A stretch of DNA of 64,000 nucleotides from Corticimicrobacter populi (GCF_003123725.1 NZ_QETA01000005.1:1-64000), one strand, 5' to 3'. Positions 38,187-48,477 are shown, counted from the stretch's first letter. Notes: generated by a model from the letters alone, not told the origin. Translations and numbers: made by a program.

Positions 38187-39488
38187 CTACATGAAGAACG
38201 ACAGCACGATATTGAAGACGACTGCCGCTGCAAAGCCCAGCGGCGCAGCCTGGAACAGCAGCTTGGGGAACAGATGCTTGCGGTCTTCATCGTTGGGGCA
38301 GGAACCCAGCAGCAGACTGCCGCCCGAGGAGAAGGGCGATACGGAGGTCGCCTGTGAACCGACCACGATGCAGATGAACAGCAGCATGGGATCAAGCGAC
38401 AGCGATGCTGCCAGTGGCGGTACGATCGGGAACAGCGCCGGTGTCACGACGCCCAGCGTGCTGGAGAACAGCGACATGATGGCCGCAATCACGCCCACCA
38501 CGACAGGCACCAGCCAGGCCGGAATAGTCGTGCCGACCCAGGATGCCAGCATATCGATGGTACCGGCCTTGATGGCAATCGAGATCAGCATCCCCACACC
38601 GCAGATCATGATCAGCGTGTTCCAGGGCACGGAGGCGATCACTTTGCGTTCATCGCCCAGTTTCAGCAGCAGGGCAATCACGGCAAAGACGCTGGCAATC
38701 AGGCCGATGTCGACGCGCGAGTTGATGAAGCGGATGGTTTCATTGCCAGGCAGGGCCAGCAGGGTCAGTGGCGGGATCAGCACCAGCACCATCATGCCCA
38801 GGGTCAACAGCAAAGTCGTTTTTTGCTGACTGTTCAACGCCTGGGGCACCTGGATCTCCAGGTCGGCACCAGACTGATGTCGCTTGCGGTCGAAAACGAA
38901 CACAAACAGCGAAATCACGATCAGCGGAATGACCAACGTGCTCAGGAAAATCCCGACACTGTTGAGCAGGGCGGTCTCTTCAGAGAGCCCGGCATTGCCC
39001 ATCAGGCTGCGGAAAATGACGCCACTCTGGCTCGACATGAAATTGGCCCCCGCCAGCGCACCATAATTGACGGCCATCCCGCCCAGGATCAGGCTCATGC
39101 CGGTGCGGCTGCAGATCAGCAGTGTGATCGGGGCCATGAAGGCCAGTACGGTGTAGTAACCCGCTCCCATGCCTGCGATCAGGGTCGAGGTCAGGTAGAT
39201 GGCGTAGGGCAGCAGGTGGGGAAAGCGTCGGCAGCGATAGAGCAGATGCTCGGCCAGCCGCTCAAGGGTGCCGTTGACGATGGCAAAACCATAGAACAGG
39301 CAGACGGCAAAGATCACGAAGAAGATCTTGAGCGGCCACAACTCGATGATTTCGCCCGGCTTCATGCCCATCATGAAGCAGCCGATGATATAGGCGAAGG
39401 CGATCGAGAACAGACCGATGTTGATGTTGGTGCGATAGCCCAGAACGATGGCCAGCACGAGGGCAGAGATGACGATCAGACTCATCAT
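38187..39488 (-). CDS. MatC-like dicarboxylate transporter (ArsB/NhaD-like fold)
   Basis: The 433-residue membrane protein has about eleven hydrophobic segments. The N-terminal part (LGYRTNINIGLFSIAFAYIIGCFMMG and SSQSGVIF) resembles the MatC N-terminal domain of malonate/dicarboxylate carriers. The C-terminal part (VVGSQATSVSPFSSGGSLLLGSCP) carries the typical glycine-serine-rich hairpin of the ion-transporter superfamily. It is cotranscribed with the amidohydrolase gene 34 bases upstream and lies downstream of the GntR-controlled divergent promoter. The natural substrate is probably a dicarboxylate or cyclic ester precursor, which remains inference. Confidence 0.85.
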   Translation of the reverse strand: MMSLIVISALVLAIVLGYRTNINIGLFSIAFAYIIGCFMMGMKPGEIIELWPLKIFFVIFAVCLFYGFAIVNGTLERLAEHLLYRCRRFPHLLPYAIYLTSTLIAGMGAGYYTVLAFMAPITLLICSRTGMSLILGGMAVNYGALAGANFMSSQSGVIFRSLMGNAGLSEETALLNSVGIFLSTLVIPLIVISLFVFVFDRKRHQSGADLEIQVPQALNSQQKTTLLLTLGMMVLVLIPPLTLLALPGNETIRFINSRVDIGLIASVFAVIALLLKLGDERKVIASVPWNTLIMICGVGMLISIAIKAGTIDMLASWVGTTIPAWLVPVVVGVIAAIMSLFSSTLGVVTPALFPIVPPLAASLSLDPMLLFICIVVGSQATSVSPFSSGGSLLLGSCPNDEDRKHLFPKLLFQAAPLGFAAAVVFNIVLSFFM

Positions 39489-39521
39489 GACAGTGTATTC
39501 CTCAGGAATGTCGCACTACGG

Positions 39522-40334
39522 TCAGCGCAGGGGAAAATGAAACAGGCGGGCCGGATTGTCGACCAGGATTTTCTGCTGCTCGGCGCGGTCGGTCACCATG
39601 TCGTGGAACAGGGCGAGCTGTTCGGCATAGCGGGTCTGATCTTCGAAGCGGGTGTGAGGCCAGTCGCTGCCCCAGAGGAAATGGTCGCTGTGGCCGTAGG
39701 CCGTGCGCAACTGCGTCAACAGGGCCGCTGCCTGTTGTGCAGAGGACTGACTGCGGTAGGGGGCCGATAGCTTGATCCAGATGTTGGAGCCAGGCAGTTG
39801 CTTGAGAAAGGCATCCAGGCGCTCGGCCTCTTCCGGTGCATGCGTGGGCAGGCCGAAATGGTCGACGATGACGGCCACGCCGGATTGACCGATGACCGGC
39901 AGAATGTCTGCAAGGTCTGTCATGCCGCGCTGGATTTCGACTGACCAGCGGCGTCGCGCCAGTCGTTCGAAGAATGCCTGCCAGCCGGTATCGGCGTAGT
40001 CGGCCAGCGGCTTGCCGATCAGGTTGAGACGGATGCCGACCACACCGCTTTCGGCCAGTGCATCGAGTTCAGCTTCACTGATGGAGGGCTCGACGACGGC
40101 CGTACCGCGCAGGATGTCGGAGTGGCGTGCCAGGGCGGACAGCATGAAACTGTTGTCCGTACCCAGGAAACTGGGCTGAACCAGGACGCCGTGCGACAGG
40201 CCGTTGTCGTGCAGGTTGCCGATGAATGCATCGACCAGTGCGTCGTAGCCTGGCGCATAGCGGCGATCAGCCGTCATGGGCAGATCGGGGCGGAAGATAT
40301 GGGCGTGGGTATCAATCCCAGTGAGTGTGGGCAT
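39522..40334 (-). CDS. Amidohydrolase-family metal-dependent hydrolase
   Basis: The 270-residue protein belongs to the amidohydrolase 2 (TIM-barrel) group that includes 2-pyrone-4,6-dicarboxylate lactonase. The N-terminal metal motif is IDTHAHIF, the barrel strands include GVVGIRLNLIGK and VIVDHFGLPTH, and the C-terminal WGSDWPH holds the catalytic Asp. It is the first gene of an operon with a MatC-like carrier and is divergent from a GntR regulator. Together they suggest use of a lactone or dicarboxylate. ATG 40334 has AGGTGA upstream; a GTG at 40346 would add four residues. Confidence 0.87.
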   Translation of the reverse strand: MPTLTGIDTHAHIFRPDLPMTADRRYAPGYDALVDAFIGNLHDNGLSHGVLVQPSFLGTDNSFMLSALARHSDILRGTAVVEPSISEAELDALAESGVVGIRLNLIGKPLADYADTGWQAFFERLARRRWSVEIQRGMTDLADILPVIGQSGVAVIVDHFGLPTHAPEEAERLDAFLKQLPGSNIWIKLSAPYRSQSSAQQAAALLTQLRTAYGHSDHFLWGSDWPHTRFEDQTRYAEQLALFHDMVTDRAEQQKILVDNPARLFHFPLR

Positions 40335-40390
40335 GAGCGTTGTCACCTGTCATGTACTTGTTATCTTGGAATCCGGGTGGACTCTCTGTA

Positions 40391-40411
40391 ATCATATATT
40401 CATATATATGA
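40391..40411. promoter_or_regulatory. Candidate GntR operator in the divergent gap
   Basis: TCATATATATGA at 40400-40411 is a perfect 12-bp palindrome, preceded by a half repeat ATCATATAT at 40391-40399. It lies between the amidohydrolase and GntR genes, suited to a GntR/HutC-type repressor. The AT-rich sequence may also be part of a promoter. Confidence 0.45.
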
Positions 40412-40507
40412 CTCGGCGAATATACGTTTGGTGGATGCCTGCTGTCAAATGGTGCAGGATGCATCGAGTCGGTGCTAAATTCCCTGTTTTAAGTGTTGGA
40501 ATAACAC

Positions 40508-41248
40508 ATGACACTGACCCACGCCGAAGCCGTCGATGATCGCTTGCCGCGCTATCATCAACTCAGGGACGATCTCAAAAGCCGGATCGCATCAGGGGCC
40601 TGGCATCCCGACGAACCTATCCCGACTGAGGCCGAGTTGGCTCGCACCTATGCTGTGGCGATCGGCACGGTGCGCAAGGCGGTGGATATGCTGGTTCAGG
40701 AAGGGTTGCTGCTGCGTAGCCAGGGGCGAGGAACCTACTTGCGCCGGCCACGTTTTGACCGGTCTTTTTTCCGATTCTTCCGTCAGGTCGATGCAGACGG
40801 CGTGCGGTCGGTACCGGTCAGTCGCATTTTGTCCCAATCCTGTGAGACACCCTGCGAACGGGTCAGTCAGGCACTGGCACTGAGTTCCGGTGACAAGGTG
40901 TTGCAGCTCAAGCGACGACGCAGTATGGGAGCATCCAGTCTGATCTATGAGGATATCTGGCTGCCTGCTGATCGTTTTGCGGCGTTGCAGGCATTGCCGC
41001 TCGACGAATTCGGCAATCTGCTTTATCCGTTATACGAAGAAAAGTGTGGCGAAATCGTGGCGTCGGCACGCGAAACCCTGACCATCGAGCCTGCCGATGA
41101 CGTCGTGGCATCCGAACTGGGCATGGAGGCCGGCAAGCCCGTCGTGGTCATCGAGCGGCTGGCCCTGGGCTATGACCAGCGACCGATAGAGTATCGCCTG
41201 TCACGTGGTGCCGCCGAGCAGTTCCGTTATCAGATCGATATCGTCTAG
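40508..41248 (+). CDS. GntR-family regulator, HutC/UTRA subgroup
   Basis: The 246-residue protein has the winged helix at about 12-80 ([48 protein letters not shown]). The UTRA ligand domain follows at about 95-245 ([37 protein letters not shown]). Members bind a metabolite and release a palindromic operator. It diverges from the amidohydrolase/MatC operon, which it probably controls. Its TAG stop overlaps the opposite-strand stop of panB within CTAG. No strong ribosome-binding site precedes the ATG. Confidence 0.93.
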   Translation: MTLTHAEAVDDRLPRYHQLRDDLKSRIASGAWHPDEPIPTEAELARTYAVAIGTVRKAVDMLVQEGLLLRSQGRGTYLRRPRFDRSFFRFFRQVDADGVRSVPVSRILSQSCETPCERVSQALALSSGDKVLQLKRRRSMGASSLIYEDIWLPADRFAALQALPLDEFGNLLYPLYEEKCGEIVASARETLTIEPADDVVASELGMEAGKPVVVIERLALGYDQRPIEYRLSRGAAEQFRYQIDIV

Positions 41249-42072
41249 CCGGATTTTTTTACCCCGAAGCAGTGTTCCAGACCCGGAAAGGCCTGGGTAC
41301 GCACTTCTTCGGCATATTGCGCGGCCGCTTCGCCGATCTGGGCACCGATATCCGCATAGCGTTTGGCAAAGCGCGGGATGGTCGCGCCGCTCAGGCCCAG
41401 GATGTCTTCGGTGACCAGTACCTGCCCATCGCAGCCAGGCGAGGCACCGATGCCGATGGTCGGAATGGCGAGCGCCTCGGTGATGCGCCGTGCCAGCGGC
41501 TCGGCGATGCCTTCCAGCACCACGCCGAAGGCCCCGGCTTCGGCATGCGCCTGGGCATCGGCCAGGATGCGTGCGGCGGCCTCGTCGTTCATGCCCTGGG
41601 CCTTGAAACCACCCATGGTATTGACGTACTGAGGCATCAGGCCGACATGGGCCAGCACCGGCACGCCGCGTGCCACCAGGAAAGCCACGGTCGGGGCCAG
41701 TGCCGCGCCGCCTTCAAGTTTGACCGCCGCCGCGCCACTGTACGCCATCATGTGGGCCGCGTTGCGAAACGCCTGTTCCGGGGACTCCTGATAGCTGCCG
41801 AAAGGCATATCCACCACCACGGCACTGCGTTGCGTGGCACGGACCACGGCGGCTGCGTGTGAGGTCATCTGCTCGACGCTGATGGTCAGCGTATCGGGCA
41901 GGCCATAGCCCACCATGGCCGTGGAATCACCCACCAGGATGAAATCCAGGTGCGGATCGATGGCACGCGCGATCGGCGCGATGTAGGCGGTCAGGGCGGC
42001 GATCTTGCGCTGGCCCTTGAGTGCCACCAGTTGCGGGATAGTCGTGCGGCGGATGTCGGTGTGTATGCTCAT
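41245..42072 (-). CDS. panB: 3-methyl-2-oxobutanoate hydroxymethyltransferase
   Basis: PanB makes ketopantoate from alpha-ketoisovalerate and methylenetetrahydrofolate, the first step of pantothenate and coenzyme A synthesis. The 275-residue TIM-barrel product has [30 protein letters not shown] with the metal-binding Asp, MPFGSYQ, KLEGGAA and HVGLMPQ. The C-terminal [14 protein letters not shown] is also present. The start [15 protein letters not shown] at 42072 is preferred over an upstream frame extension. It converges with the GntR gene and shares the CTAG stop. No panC is adjacent in this window. Confidence 0.96.
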   Translation of the reverse strand: MSIHTDIRRTTIPQLVALKGQRKIAALTAYIAPIARAIDPHLDFILVGDSTAMVGYGLPDTLTISVEQMTSHAAAVVRATQRSAVVVDMPFGSYQESPEQAFRNAAHMMAYSGAAAVKLEGGAALAPTVAFLVARGVPVLAHVGLMPQYVNTMGGFKAQGMNDEAAARILADAQAHAEAGAFGVVLEGIAEPLARRITEALAIPTIGIGASPGCDGQVLVTEDILGLSGATIPRFAKRYADIGAQIGEAAAQYAEEVRTQAFPGLEHCFGVKKSG

Positions 42073-42124
42073 TGCGGGACAGCATACCTGTCCCGCACCG
42101 GAGCGCACAAGGGGGCGTTTTCCT

Positions 42125-44512
42125 TCAGAAGCGGTATGTCATGGTGGCCAGCACGGTACGCGGCTGCCCAGGCATGCTGGTCGAGCGCCAGTACTCCCGG
42201 TCGGCCAGATTGGTGACGGCCAGACTCGCCTGCCAAGCTGCCTCGCGCCAGCCGATCATGGCGTCCCAGCGGGTATAGCCGGGCAGTTTTTCCGTATTGG
42301 GAATGTCGATCCAGCGTGCGTCCACATAGGTCAGTCCGGTTTCGGCAAAAAATCCGGTCTGTGGCGCGTACGTCAGGAACAGACTACCGTTGCGTCGACC
42401 AGTTCCGCTCTTGTACTGGTTTTCGCGGTCGGGTGAGCTGGCGTCTTCGACCACCTTGGCTGACTGCAGGCCGATGCCGCCGCGCACGTACCAGTTGGGG
42501 GCAATCCTGCCCGACAGGCTGAGCTCCATGCCCTGGGTACGTTCCTTGCCGGCCACCTCCCAGCGATCCGGCTCGTTGATGGAATCAGGGCGATAGCGAA
42601 TGTTGTAGCGTTCCAGCTGGAAGAACGACAGTTGGGTCGACAGATTGCCGTCCAGCCATTCGCTCTTGATGCCGGTCTCGTATTGCCGGGTGTATTCGGG
42701 ATCGGTGTTGTAGACCGCGGTCTGATCGACGCTGACACTCAGCAATCCGGAGCCACCATAGGGGGTGAAAGTCTTACCGTAAGACACATACAGGCTGTGT
42801 TCGGGCACGGGTTGCCAGATCAGGCCGATACGTGGGCTGGTGGTGGTCCCTTCGTACGCGCGGCTCTGGCCTGACAACTGGTTGCGTGACCGAAAACGGA
42901 ACTGTTCGGTACGCAGGCCCAGCAGGACTTTCCACTCGGGGGTCAGGCTGATCAGATCCTGCAGGTAGATGGCCCTGGCATAGGCCTGGTGACGATTCTC
43001 CTGTGTGGCTGCGCCTTGTGGCGGCTTGGGGAGCCAGACCGGATTATCGATGTCGATAGGGGCGATGGCATTGCGCTGCGTGGCCAGACTGGGGCGGCGC
43101 TGTTCATGCGAATAGTCCAGCCCGACCAGCAGGTCGTGTGCCATGCCGGCCAGTTCGAACTGGCCGGTCAGGTCGAGGTTGGTCGTGAGGGTGGTGTTAT
43201 CGGTTTGCTGCCAGGCCCGTAGCCGGCCCTGCAGTGTGTCGCGGCCTTGCAAGGCTGCAGGTTGAGAGCAAGATGCGCCGGAGGTCTGATTGACCCCGTC
43301 GGCACTGCAGAAAAAGCCGCTGTACAGGTGGTCGAAGTTCTGGGACTGCTTGCGATGCCCGACCACCCAGCGCAGCGCCCAGTTGTCGTTGAAGGCGTAC
43401 TTCATGTCCGAGCGGAAATAGCGCAGCCTGTCTTCGGCATAATCATCGGGGTGGGCGAAAGCGCGCCGGATCGACAGCCCGGAGGGCAGGTTGTCGTAGG
43501 CCAGCCCGCGGTCCGGCACACGCCAGGCTTCGTCGTGGGTGTATTGCAGCAACCAACTGAAATTGTCGTGGTTGTCGAACAGAATGCTGGGCGAGACCAT
43601 TCGGTTGCGATAGCGGATGTCATCCCGGAAACTGTGGCCGTTCTCGGCATCGGCGGTCAGACGCACCGCGATATTCGGGTGTACGACCTCGTTGATGTCG
43701 AGCGTACCGCCGGCTGTTTGCCATGAACCGCCACGCAGTGTGACTGAACTGCCCAGGTCGAAGCGGGCCTGTTTGCTGATCTGGTTGACGATGCCGCCGC
43801 CGCTGCCACGACCATAGAGTACCGATGCGGGGCCTTTCAGGACCTCGACCCGTTCGATATTGGCCGTGCTGTGGCGGATCTGGCCACTGGCGCGGATGCC
43901 ATCCAGGTAAATATCGTTCGACGATGCCTCGAAACCCCGGATCATGATGGAGTCGGCCCGCATGTCTGGTTGCGTGTCGATATTGGGGATGCCTGCCAGC
44001 ATCGTGCTCAGTTCGTTGATGCCGTAGTCCTTGGCCCGCTGCGTGTCCACAAAGTCCAGCGTCTGGGGGATATCCATGGGGTTGAGGGCCGTTCTGGTGG
44101 CCGTGGTGACCAGCCCGGGTCGCACGTCGAACACGTCCTGCTGGCCGTGCACATGAACAGCCGATAGTTGCGATACGGCTGCTTTTTCGCGTGCCGGTGC
44201 GATCGTGAAGATGCGCTCATCGCTGCTGTCGACACGCAGGCCGCTGCCCTGCAGCAGGCGCTCCAGCGCCTGGCGGGGTGTATGCTGGCCTGCCAGTGCC
44301 GGAGCGTTCAGGCTGGCCGGAATGCTGTCCACATAGAGGATCTGGATGCCGCTTTGCTGCGCGACGGCCTGGATGGCGGCGCTCAAGGGTTGGGCGGGGA
44401 TGGCAAAGGTCTGGGCGGCCTGCTGTGCATGGGCCTGGACAGACAGCGTGGATGCGCCGGCCAGTGCCAGGGCGCAGATTGCGCTGTGGGCCGGTGGAAA
44501 GAAGCGAGACAC
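42125..44512 (-). CDS. TonB-dependent siderophore receptor with signalling domain (set 2)
   Basis: The 795-residue receptor has a signal peptide ending AHAQQ (about residue 30) and an STN domain at about 35-110 ([20 protein letters not shown]). The plug starts near [18 protein letters not shown]. The barrel ends in Tyr-Arg-Phe, as usual for outer-membrane barrels. It belongs to the FpvA/FecA class and imports an iron complex, with energy from TonB. The FecR-like and sigma genes lie immediately upstream on the same strand, so it is the output of set 2. About 50 bases separate its stop from the panB start. The ligand is not predictable from sequence. Confidence 0.94.
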   Translation of the reverse strand: MSRFFPPAHSAICALALAGASTLSVQAHAQQAAQTFAIPAQPLSAAIQAVAQQSGIQILYVDSIPASLNAPALAGQHTPRQALERLLQGSGLRVDSSDERIFTIAPAREKAAVSQLSAVHVHGQQDVFDVRPGLVTTATRTALNPMDIPQTLDFVDTQRAKDYGINELSTMLAGIPNIDTQPDMRADSIMIRGFEASSNDIYLDGIRASGQIRHSTANIERVEVLKGPASVLYGRGSGGGIVNQISKQARFDLGSSVTLRGGSWQTAGGTLDINEVVHPNIAVRLTADAENGHSFRDDIRYRNRMVSPSILFDNHDNFSWLLQYTHDEAWRVPDRGLAYDNLPSGLSIRRAFAHPDDYAEDRLRYFRSDMKYAFNDNWALRWVVGHRKQSQNFDHLYSGFFCSADGVNQTSGASCSQPAALQGRDTLQGRLRAWQQTDNTTLTTNLDLTGQFELAGMAHDLLVGLDYSHEQRRPSLATQRNAIAPIDIDNPVWLPKPPQGAATQENRHQAYARAIYLQDLISLTPEWKVLLGLRTEQFRFRSRNQLSGQSRAYEGTTTSPRIGLIWQPVPEHSLYVSYGKTFTPYGGSGLLSVSVDQTAVYNTDPEYTRQYETGIKSEWLDGNLSTQLSFFQLERYNIRYRPDSINEPDRWEVAGKERTQGMELSLSGRIAPNWYVRGGIGLQSAKVVEDASSPDRENQYKSGTGRRNGSLFLTYAPQTGFFAETGLTYVDARWIDIPNTEKLPGYTRWDAMIGWREAAWQASLAVTNLADREYWRSTSMPGQPRTVLATMTYRF

Positions 44513-44601
44513 GGAAACAACCTCCCTGGGTGAATCAAGATGCGATGTGGGAGTAAGCCGTTTCTGGATGGTAGAGTGCCAACCTGAATTTACAAATTAT
44601 T

Positions 44602-45489
44602 TCATCTTGCCGGGCGACGACGAATATCAAGACTGCCGTCGGATTGCTTTTGTACGGCCAGCGGTGCGATACGGGGCAGGAAGGCCAGAATATCCTCGAG
44701 GTTGCCGAGTTCAAATTGTCCGGTGATCGGCAGGGTCGCCAGGCTGTTGTCGTGCAGGCGGATCGGTGCCTGCCGGTAACGCTGGATTTCGGACAGCACC
44801 GTGCCCAACGGTGTCTGACGGAACAGCAGCTTGCCGTCGCGCCATGCCAGCCGGTCTGGATCGGCATTGCGGTGTGTGGTGTGCGTGCCGGCCTGTGTCA
44901 GGCGCAGGGCATCCTGTTCACGCAGGATGTGGCGTCGACCCTGGGCATCCAGCACATCGACACGTCCCTCCAATACCATGACGCCGATCTGTGCGCCCTG
45001 GTCCGTATGACGCACGGCGAAGACCGTACCGATATCTTCAATCAGTACCGGTCCGGCCTGCACCGTAAAGCTGCGCAGCGCGGAGTGGGCGGCGGTGAAG
45101 ATGGCCTCGCCCTGCTCCAGTGTGAATTCCCGGGAAAACAGCCGATAGCGCACTGCAATGCGGCTATCGGTATTGAGTGCCAGTGCGCTGCCATCCGAGA
45201 GTGTCCAGTGTCCGCGCTGGCCGATGCGCATCTGCAGGGTGTGCTGTTCCAGAACCGGATTCCAGAGCCGCAGGCCGGTGGACAGGATGGCCAGCAGCGC
45301 CAGGCTGGCGGCTGCTGTCAGGCGTCGTTTGCGGCGGCGCGCACGGCGCAGGATTTCATCCGGGGTGGGCAGGACCAGGCGCAGGGTTTCCAGATAGGGT
45401 TGCAAGGTCTCCTGAGCGACAGGCTCGCTGGTGATGGGCGGCGAGGCATGGCCGGATACGGGACCGCCGGTTGCTGGCTCAGGCAGCAT
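44602..45489 (-). CDS. FecR-type anti-sigma/signal transducer (set 2)
   Basis: The 295-residue protein has a proline-rich N-terminus (about 1-55), a strongly basic segment RRARRRKRR, and one membrane helix (LTAAASLALLAILSTGL). The FecR domain (GHWTLSDGSALALNTDSRIAV, FAVRHTDQGAQIG) is followed by a C-terminal STN-contacting region (FRQTPLGTVLSEIQRYRQ). As in set 1, the cytoplasmic part is short and lacks a typical anti-sigma motif. The ATG at 45489 overlaps the sigma gene stop by 11 bases, so translation is coupled. It is followed after 89 bases by its receptor gene. Confidence 0.9.
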   Translation of the reverse strand: MLPEPATGGPVSGHASPPITSEPVAQETLQPYLETLRLVLPTPDEILRRARRRKRRLTAAASLALLAILSTGLRLWNPVLEQHTLQMRIGQRGHWTLSDGSALALNTDSRIAVRYRLFSREFTLEQGEAIFTAAHSALRSFTVQAGPVLIEDIGTVFAVRHTDQGAQIGVMVLEGRVDVLDAQGRRHILREQDALRLTQAGTHTTHRNADPDRLAWRDGKLLFRQTPLGTVLSEIQRYRQAPIRLHDNSLATLPITGQFELGNLEDILAFLPRIAPLAVQKQSDGSLDIRRRPAR

Positions 45490-45991
45490 GGTCGAGCACT
45501 TCCCGTATGGCGGCATGGGCGCGTTCAAGGTGCCGGGCGACCATGGTGCGCGATATGCCCAGCATGTCTGCGACGCGGGTCTGCGGAACCTGATGCAGTA
45601 CATGCAGTGAAAAGACTTCCTGGCAGCGCAATGGCAGGCTGGCCAGGCACTGGATCAGGCGGGCCTCGGTCTGCAGGCTTTCCAGCGCTTCGTGTGGGCC
45701 GGGCGCGGCTTCGGGTTGCAGCCAGTGCTGTGCGGCGGGCTGTTCGAGCGCTGCCTGTCGGGTACGCTGGCTACGCCAGTGATCAATGGCCTGATGCGTG
45801 GCCAGGCGGTAGAGAAAGGCACGGGGCTGGCGAATGGCCTGTCGTGGCGTGGTCAGCAGATCAACGCTGACATCCTGGACCACGTCCTGCGCAAAATGCC
45901 GGCAGCCAAAGCGTGTCTGGATGTGGCCGACCAGCGCATCATAGTGGCGGATCAGGGCAGCCAGGATGGGCGTCGCGGTAGGTGTGGACAT
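45479..45991 (-). CDS. ECF sigma factor of the FecI type (set 2)
   Basis: The 170-residue sigma factor has region 2 at about 10-75 (ILAALIRHYDALVGHIQTRF, QPRAFLYRLATHQAIDHW). Region 4 lies at about 110-165 (SLPLRCQEVFSLHVLHQV, VADMLGISRTMVARHLERA). It resembles the iron-starvation sigma family that transcribes a TonB receptor gene. ATG 45991 is chosen; a GTG three codons upstream is equally possible. A Fur-like palindrome lies upstream at 46029-46046, which suggests repression by iron. Together with the downstream FecR-like and receptor genes it forms a complete surface-signalling module. Confidence 0.92.
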   Translation of the reverse strand: MSTPTATPILAALIRHYDALVGHIQTRFGCRHFAQDVVQDVSVDLLTTPRQAIRQPRAFLYRLATHQAIDHWRSQRTRQAALEQPAAQHWLQPEAAPGPHEALESLQTEARLIQCLASLPLRCQEVFSLHVLHQVPQTRVADMLGISRTMVARHLERAHAAIREVLDHAA

Positions 45992-46028
45992 CGGAAACAC
46001 GATTGAATTGTTCCGACGATTTTAGCAT

Positions 46029-46046
46029 TAATAATGGTTATTATTA
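46029..46046 (-). promoter_or_regulatory. Candidate Fur box upstream of set 2 sigma gene
   Basis: TAATAATGGTTATTATTA has 7-bp inverted arms (TAATAAT and ATTATTA) around a four-base spacer. It matches the AT-rich Fur hexamer pattern and lies about 40 bases upstream of the sigma gene start. Iron repression is inferred. Confidence 0.55.
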
Positions 46047-46080
46047 CCTGTTGGGTGTGATACCCACATAAACCTCGGGC

Positions 46081-46551
46081 CTATGTATCTTTTCGCTGCA
46101 GCGGCAGCCGTCCCTGTTTGAGCTGGCGCAGCACGAAACTGGACTTGCTGTGGCGGATGCCCGGGATCAGATAGAGCCGTTCGCGCAGCAGCCGCTCATA
46201 GTCGCGCGTATCGCGCACGGCGATGCGGATGTAATAGTCGTAGTCACCCGACACCAGATAGGCCTCCAGCACTTCAGGGATATCGGCCAGGGCGCGGCCG
46301 AATTCGTAGAGCGTCTGCTCGCTGTGGTCATCCAGCGTGACATGTACGATCACCGTGTCCTGATAGCCCAGTTGGGCAGGGTCGAGATCGACGGTATAGC
46401 CCCGGATCACGCCAGCCTGTTCCATGCGCTTGATGCGGTTCCAGCAGGGCGTGGACGACAGTCCGACCTCGGCACCGATCTCGCTCAGACTGGCGCGGGC
46501 ATTGCGTTGCAGGGATGCCAGAATGGCCAGATCAAATTTATCGAGGTTCAT
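46081..46551 (-). CDS. Lrp/AsnC-family regulator
   Basis: The 156-residue protein has the AsnC helix-turn-helix at about 5-60 (LDKFDLAILASLQRNARASL, IGAEVGLSSTPCWNRIKRME). A ligand-binding RAM domain follows at about 65-150 (GYQDTVIVHVTLDDHS, EAYLVSGDYDYYIRIAV). Lrp family members sense amino acids. It is divergent from the acetolactate synthase gene across about 100 bases, so control of that gene by leucine or another amino acid is likely. The genes resemble the Lrp-controlled ilvIH arrangement, but the small subunit is absent here. Confidence 0.93.
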   Translation of the reverse strand: MNLDKFDLAILASLQRNARASLSEIGAEVGLSSTPCWNRIKRMEQAGVIRGYTVDLDPAQLGYQDTVIVHVTLDDHSEQTLYEFGRALADIPEVLEAYLVSGDYDYYIRIAVRDTRDYERLLRERLYLIPGIRHSKSSFVLRQLKQGRLPLQRKDT

Positions 46552-46654
46552 TTTCTTTAAAAGCGATTTTTTGAAGAAATATTTCCTATTTTAGGTGGAA
46601 AACTGGAGAAATAAAGGATGCCTATTCTGCAGTTGCACAGATACGATATCCGGC

Positions 46655-48409
46655 ATGAACAGTTCCCGTGATCTCCAGCTCAGAACCGGCGCCCAGGCGC
46701 TGCTCGATCAACTCGTCGCCCTTGGGGTCGATACCATTTTTGGCTATCCGGGGGGGGCAGTATTGCCACTTTATGATGCGCTGCATGCCGAGCCCAGGTT
46801 GCGCCACGTTCTGGTGCGCCATGAACAGGCTGCCGTTCACGCCGCGGAAGGCTATGCCCGCAGCACGGGACGGACCGGTGTCGTCCTGGTCACGTCCGGC
46901 CCTGGCATGGCCAATACCGTGTCCGGGCTGCTCGATGCCATGTGTGATTCGGTCCCTGTGCTGTGTATCAGTGGGCAGGTCTCGACGGCTGCGATCGGCA
47001 CCGATGCCTTTCAGGAATGTGATGCGGTGGGGATTTCCCGGCCTGTGACCAAGTGGAATACGCAGATCCGCTCAAGCTCCGATGTTGCCAGGGTGATCGA
47101 GCGCGCCTATGCGCTGACGCGTCAGGGGCGACCGGGGCCGGTGCTGGTCGATGTGCCCAAGGATGTGCAGCAGGGACGAGCCCCGCAGCGTGCCGGCTAT
47201 GGACGGGGGCGGCAGGAGGCAGCACCCCGCCTGCCGCGTGGTGGCCTGACGCGAGCGGCGGAGTTGATCGCAGCGGCCCGGCGGCCCGTATTCTATGGGG
47301 GGGGCGGCCTGATTCAGTCCGGACCTCAGGCCTGCGCGGATTTCACGGCCCTGGTACGGCGTGTCGGGGCACCCTGCACGCTGACCCTGATGGGGCTGGG
47401 AGCCTATCCGCCTGACGACTGCCAGTTCCTGGGTATGCTGGGCATGCACGGTACGCTGGAGGCCAATCTCGCCATGCATGAGGCCGATCTGGTGGTTTGC
47501 GTCGGAGCCCGATTCGATGACCGCATTACCGGTCGCCTGGATGCCTTCTGTCCGGGCGCGCAGAAAGTCCACATTGATATCGATCCGACGTCGATCAACA
47601 AGGTGGTGCCTGTCGATGTGGCCCTGGTGGGCGATTGCGGGCAGATGCTGCAGGGGCTGGAGGCGGCGCTTGAGCCATTCTGGCCTGAACTGGATGCCGC
47701 GCCGCGGCGGTTGGCCGACTGGTGGGGCAGGATCGCGACCTGGCGCGCGCAGCAGTGCCTGGCCGTGCCTGACAATGACCAGCACATCCTGCCGCAGGCG
47801 CTGATGCAGTCGCTGGACCGGGCATTGGTGGGGCGCGATGCCGTGGTCTCCACCGATGTGGGTCAGCACCAGATGTGGGCGGCACAGCATCTGTCGGTGC
47901 GAGGGCCGGGGCGCTGGCTGACGTCAGGTGGTGCGGGCACCATGGGGTACGGATTGCCAGCGGCCATCGGTGCGCAGATTGCCCATCCGGCACGTACCGT
48001 GGTGTGCGTCAGCGGTGATGCCTCGATCATGATGAATATCCAGGAACTGGCCACGGCCAGCCAGCATGGCGTACCGGTCAAGGTGGTGCTCTGCAACAAC
48101 GGCTTCATGGGTATGGTCCGGCAGTGGCAGGAACTGATTCACGGCGGGCGCTACAGCCACAGCCAGCATGTGGCGCAGCCCGATTTCGTGCTGTTGGCGC
48201 AGGCCTTCGGCTGGGCTGCTGAACGTGTGTCAGAGCCCGCCATGCTTGAGGCGGCGCTACAGCGTTGCCTGGATCATCCGGGTGCCTATTTCCTGGATGT
48301 CTGCGTGGCTGACCAGGAAAACTGTTTTCCGATGATGCCGGCGGGCGTGGGACACAACGAGATCATGCTGGACGCAGAAACCTGGTTCCGGACGCACCCG
48401 GCGGCGTAG
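46655..48409 (+). CDS. Acetolactate synthase large subunit
   Basis: The 584-residue enzyme condenses pyruvate to acetolactate (or with 2-ketobutyrate) in branched-chain amino acid synthesis. It has the catalytic Glu in [23 protein letters not shown]-site motifs such as [10 protein letters not shown], and the thiamine-diphosphate signature SGDASIMMN... to [10 protein letters not shown]. Every motif seen matches anabolic AHAS rather than the FAD-free catabolic type. ATG 46655 begins [17 protein letters not shown]; codons upstream to 46595 lack family similarity. No regulatory small-subunit gene follows. It is divergent from an Lrp-type regulator, which implies amino-acid control. Confidence 0.93.
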   Translation: MNSSRDLQLRTGAQALLDQLVALGVDTIFGYPGGAVLPLYDALHAEPRLRHVLVRHEQAAVHAAEGYARSTGRTGVVLVTSGPGMANTVSGLLDAMCDSVPVLCISGQVSTAAIGTDAFQECDAVGISRPVTKWNTQIRSSSDVARVIERAYALTRQGRPGPVLVDVPKDVQQGRAPQRAGYGRGRQEAAPRLPRGGLTRAAELIAAARRPVFYGGGGLIQSGPQACADFTALVRRVGAPCTLTLMGLGAYPPDDCQFLGMLGMHGTLEANLAMHEADLVVCVGARFDDRITGRLDAFCPGAQKVHIDIDPTSINKVVPVDVALVGDCGQMLQGLEAALEPFWPELDAAPRRLADWWGRIATWRAQQCLAVPDNDQHILPQALMQSLDRALVGRDAVVSTDVGQHQMWAAQHLSVRGPGRWLTSGGAGTMGYGLPAAIGAQIAHPARTVVCVSGDASIMMNIQELATASQHGVPVKVVLCNNGFMGMVRQWQELIHGGRYSHSQHVAQPDFVLLAQAFGWAAERVSEPAMLEAALQRCLDHPGAYFLDVCVADQENCFPMMPAGVGHNEIMLDAETWFRTHPAA

Positions 48410-48477
48410 CGGGAGATATGTCGAGCGTGCCGACAGCAGTAGAATGGCCGACTTGATCTGGTCTTGCGGAGTGCTCC

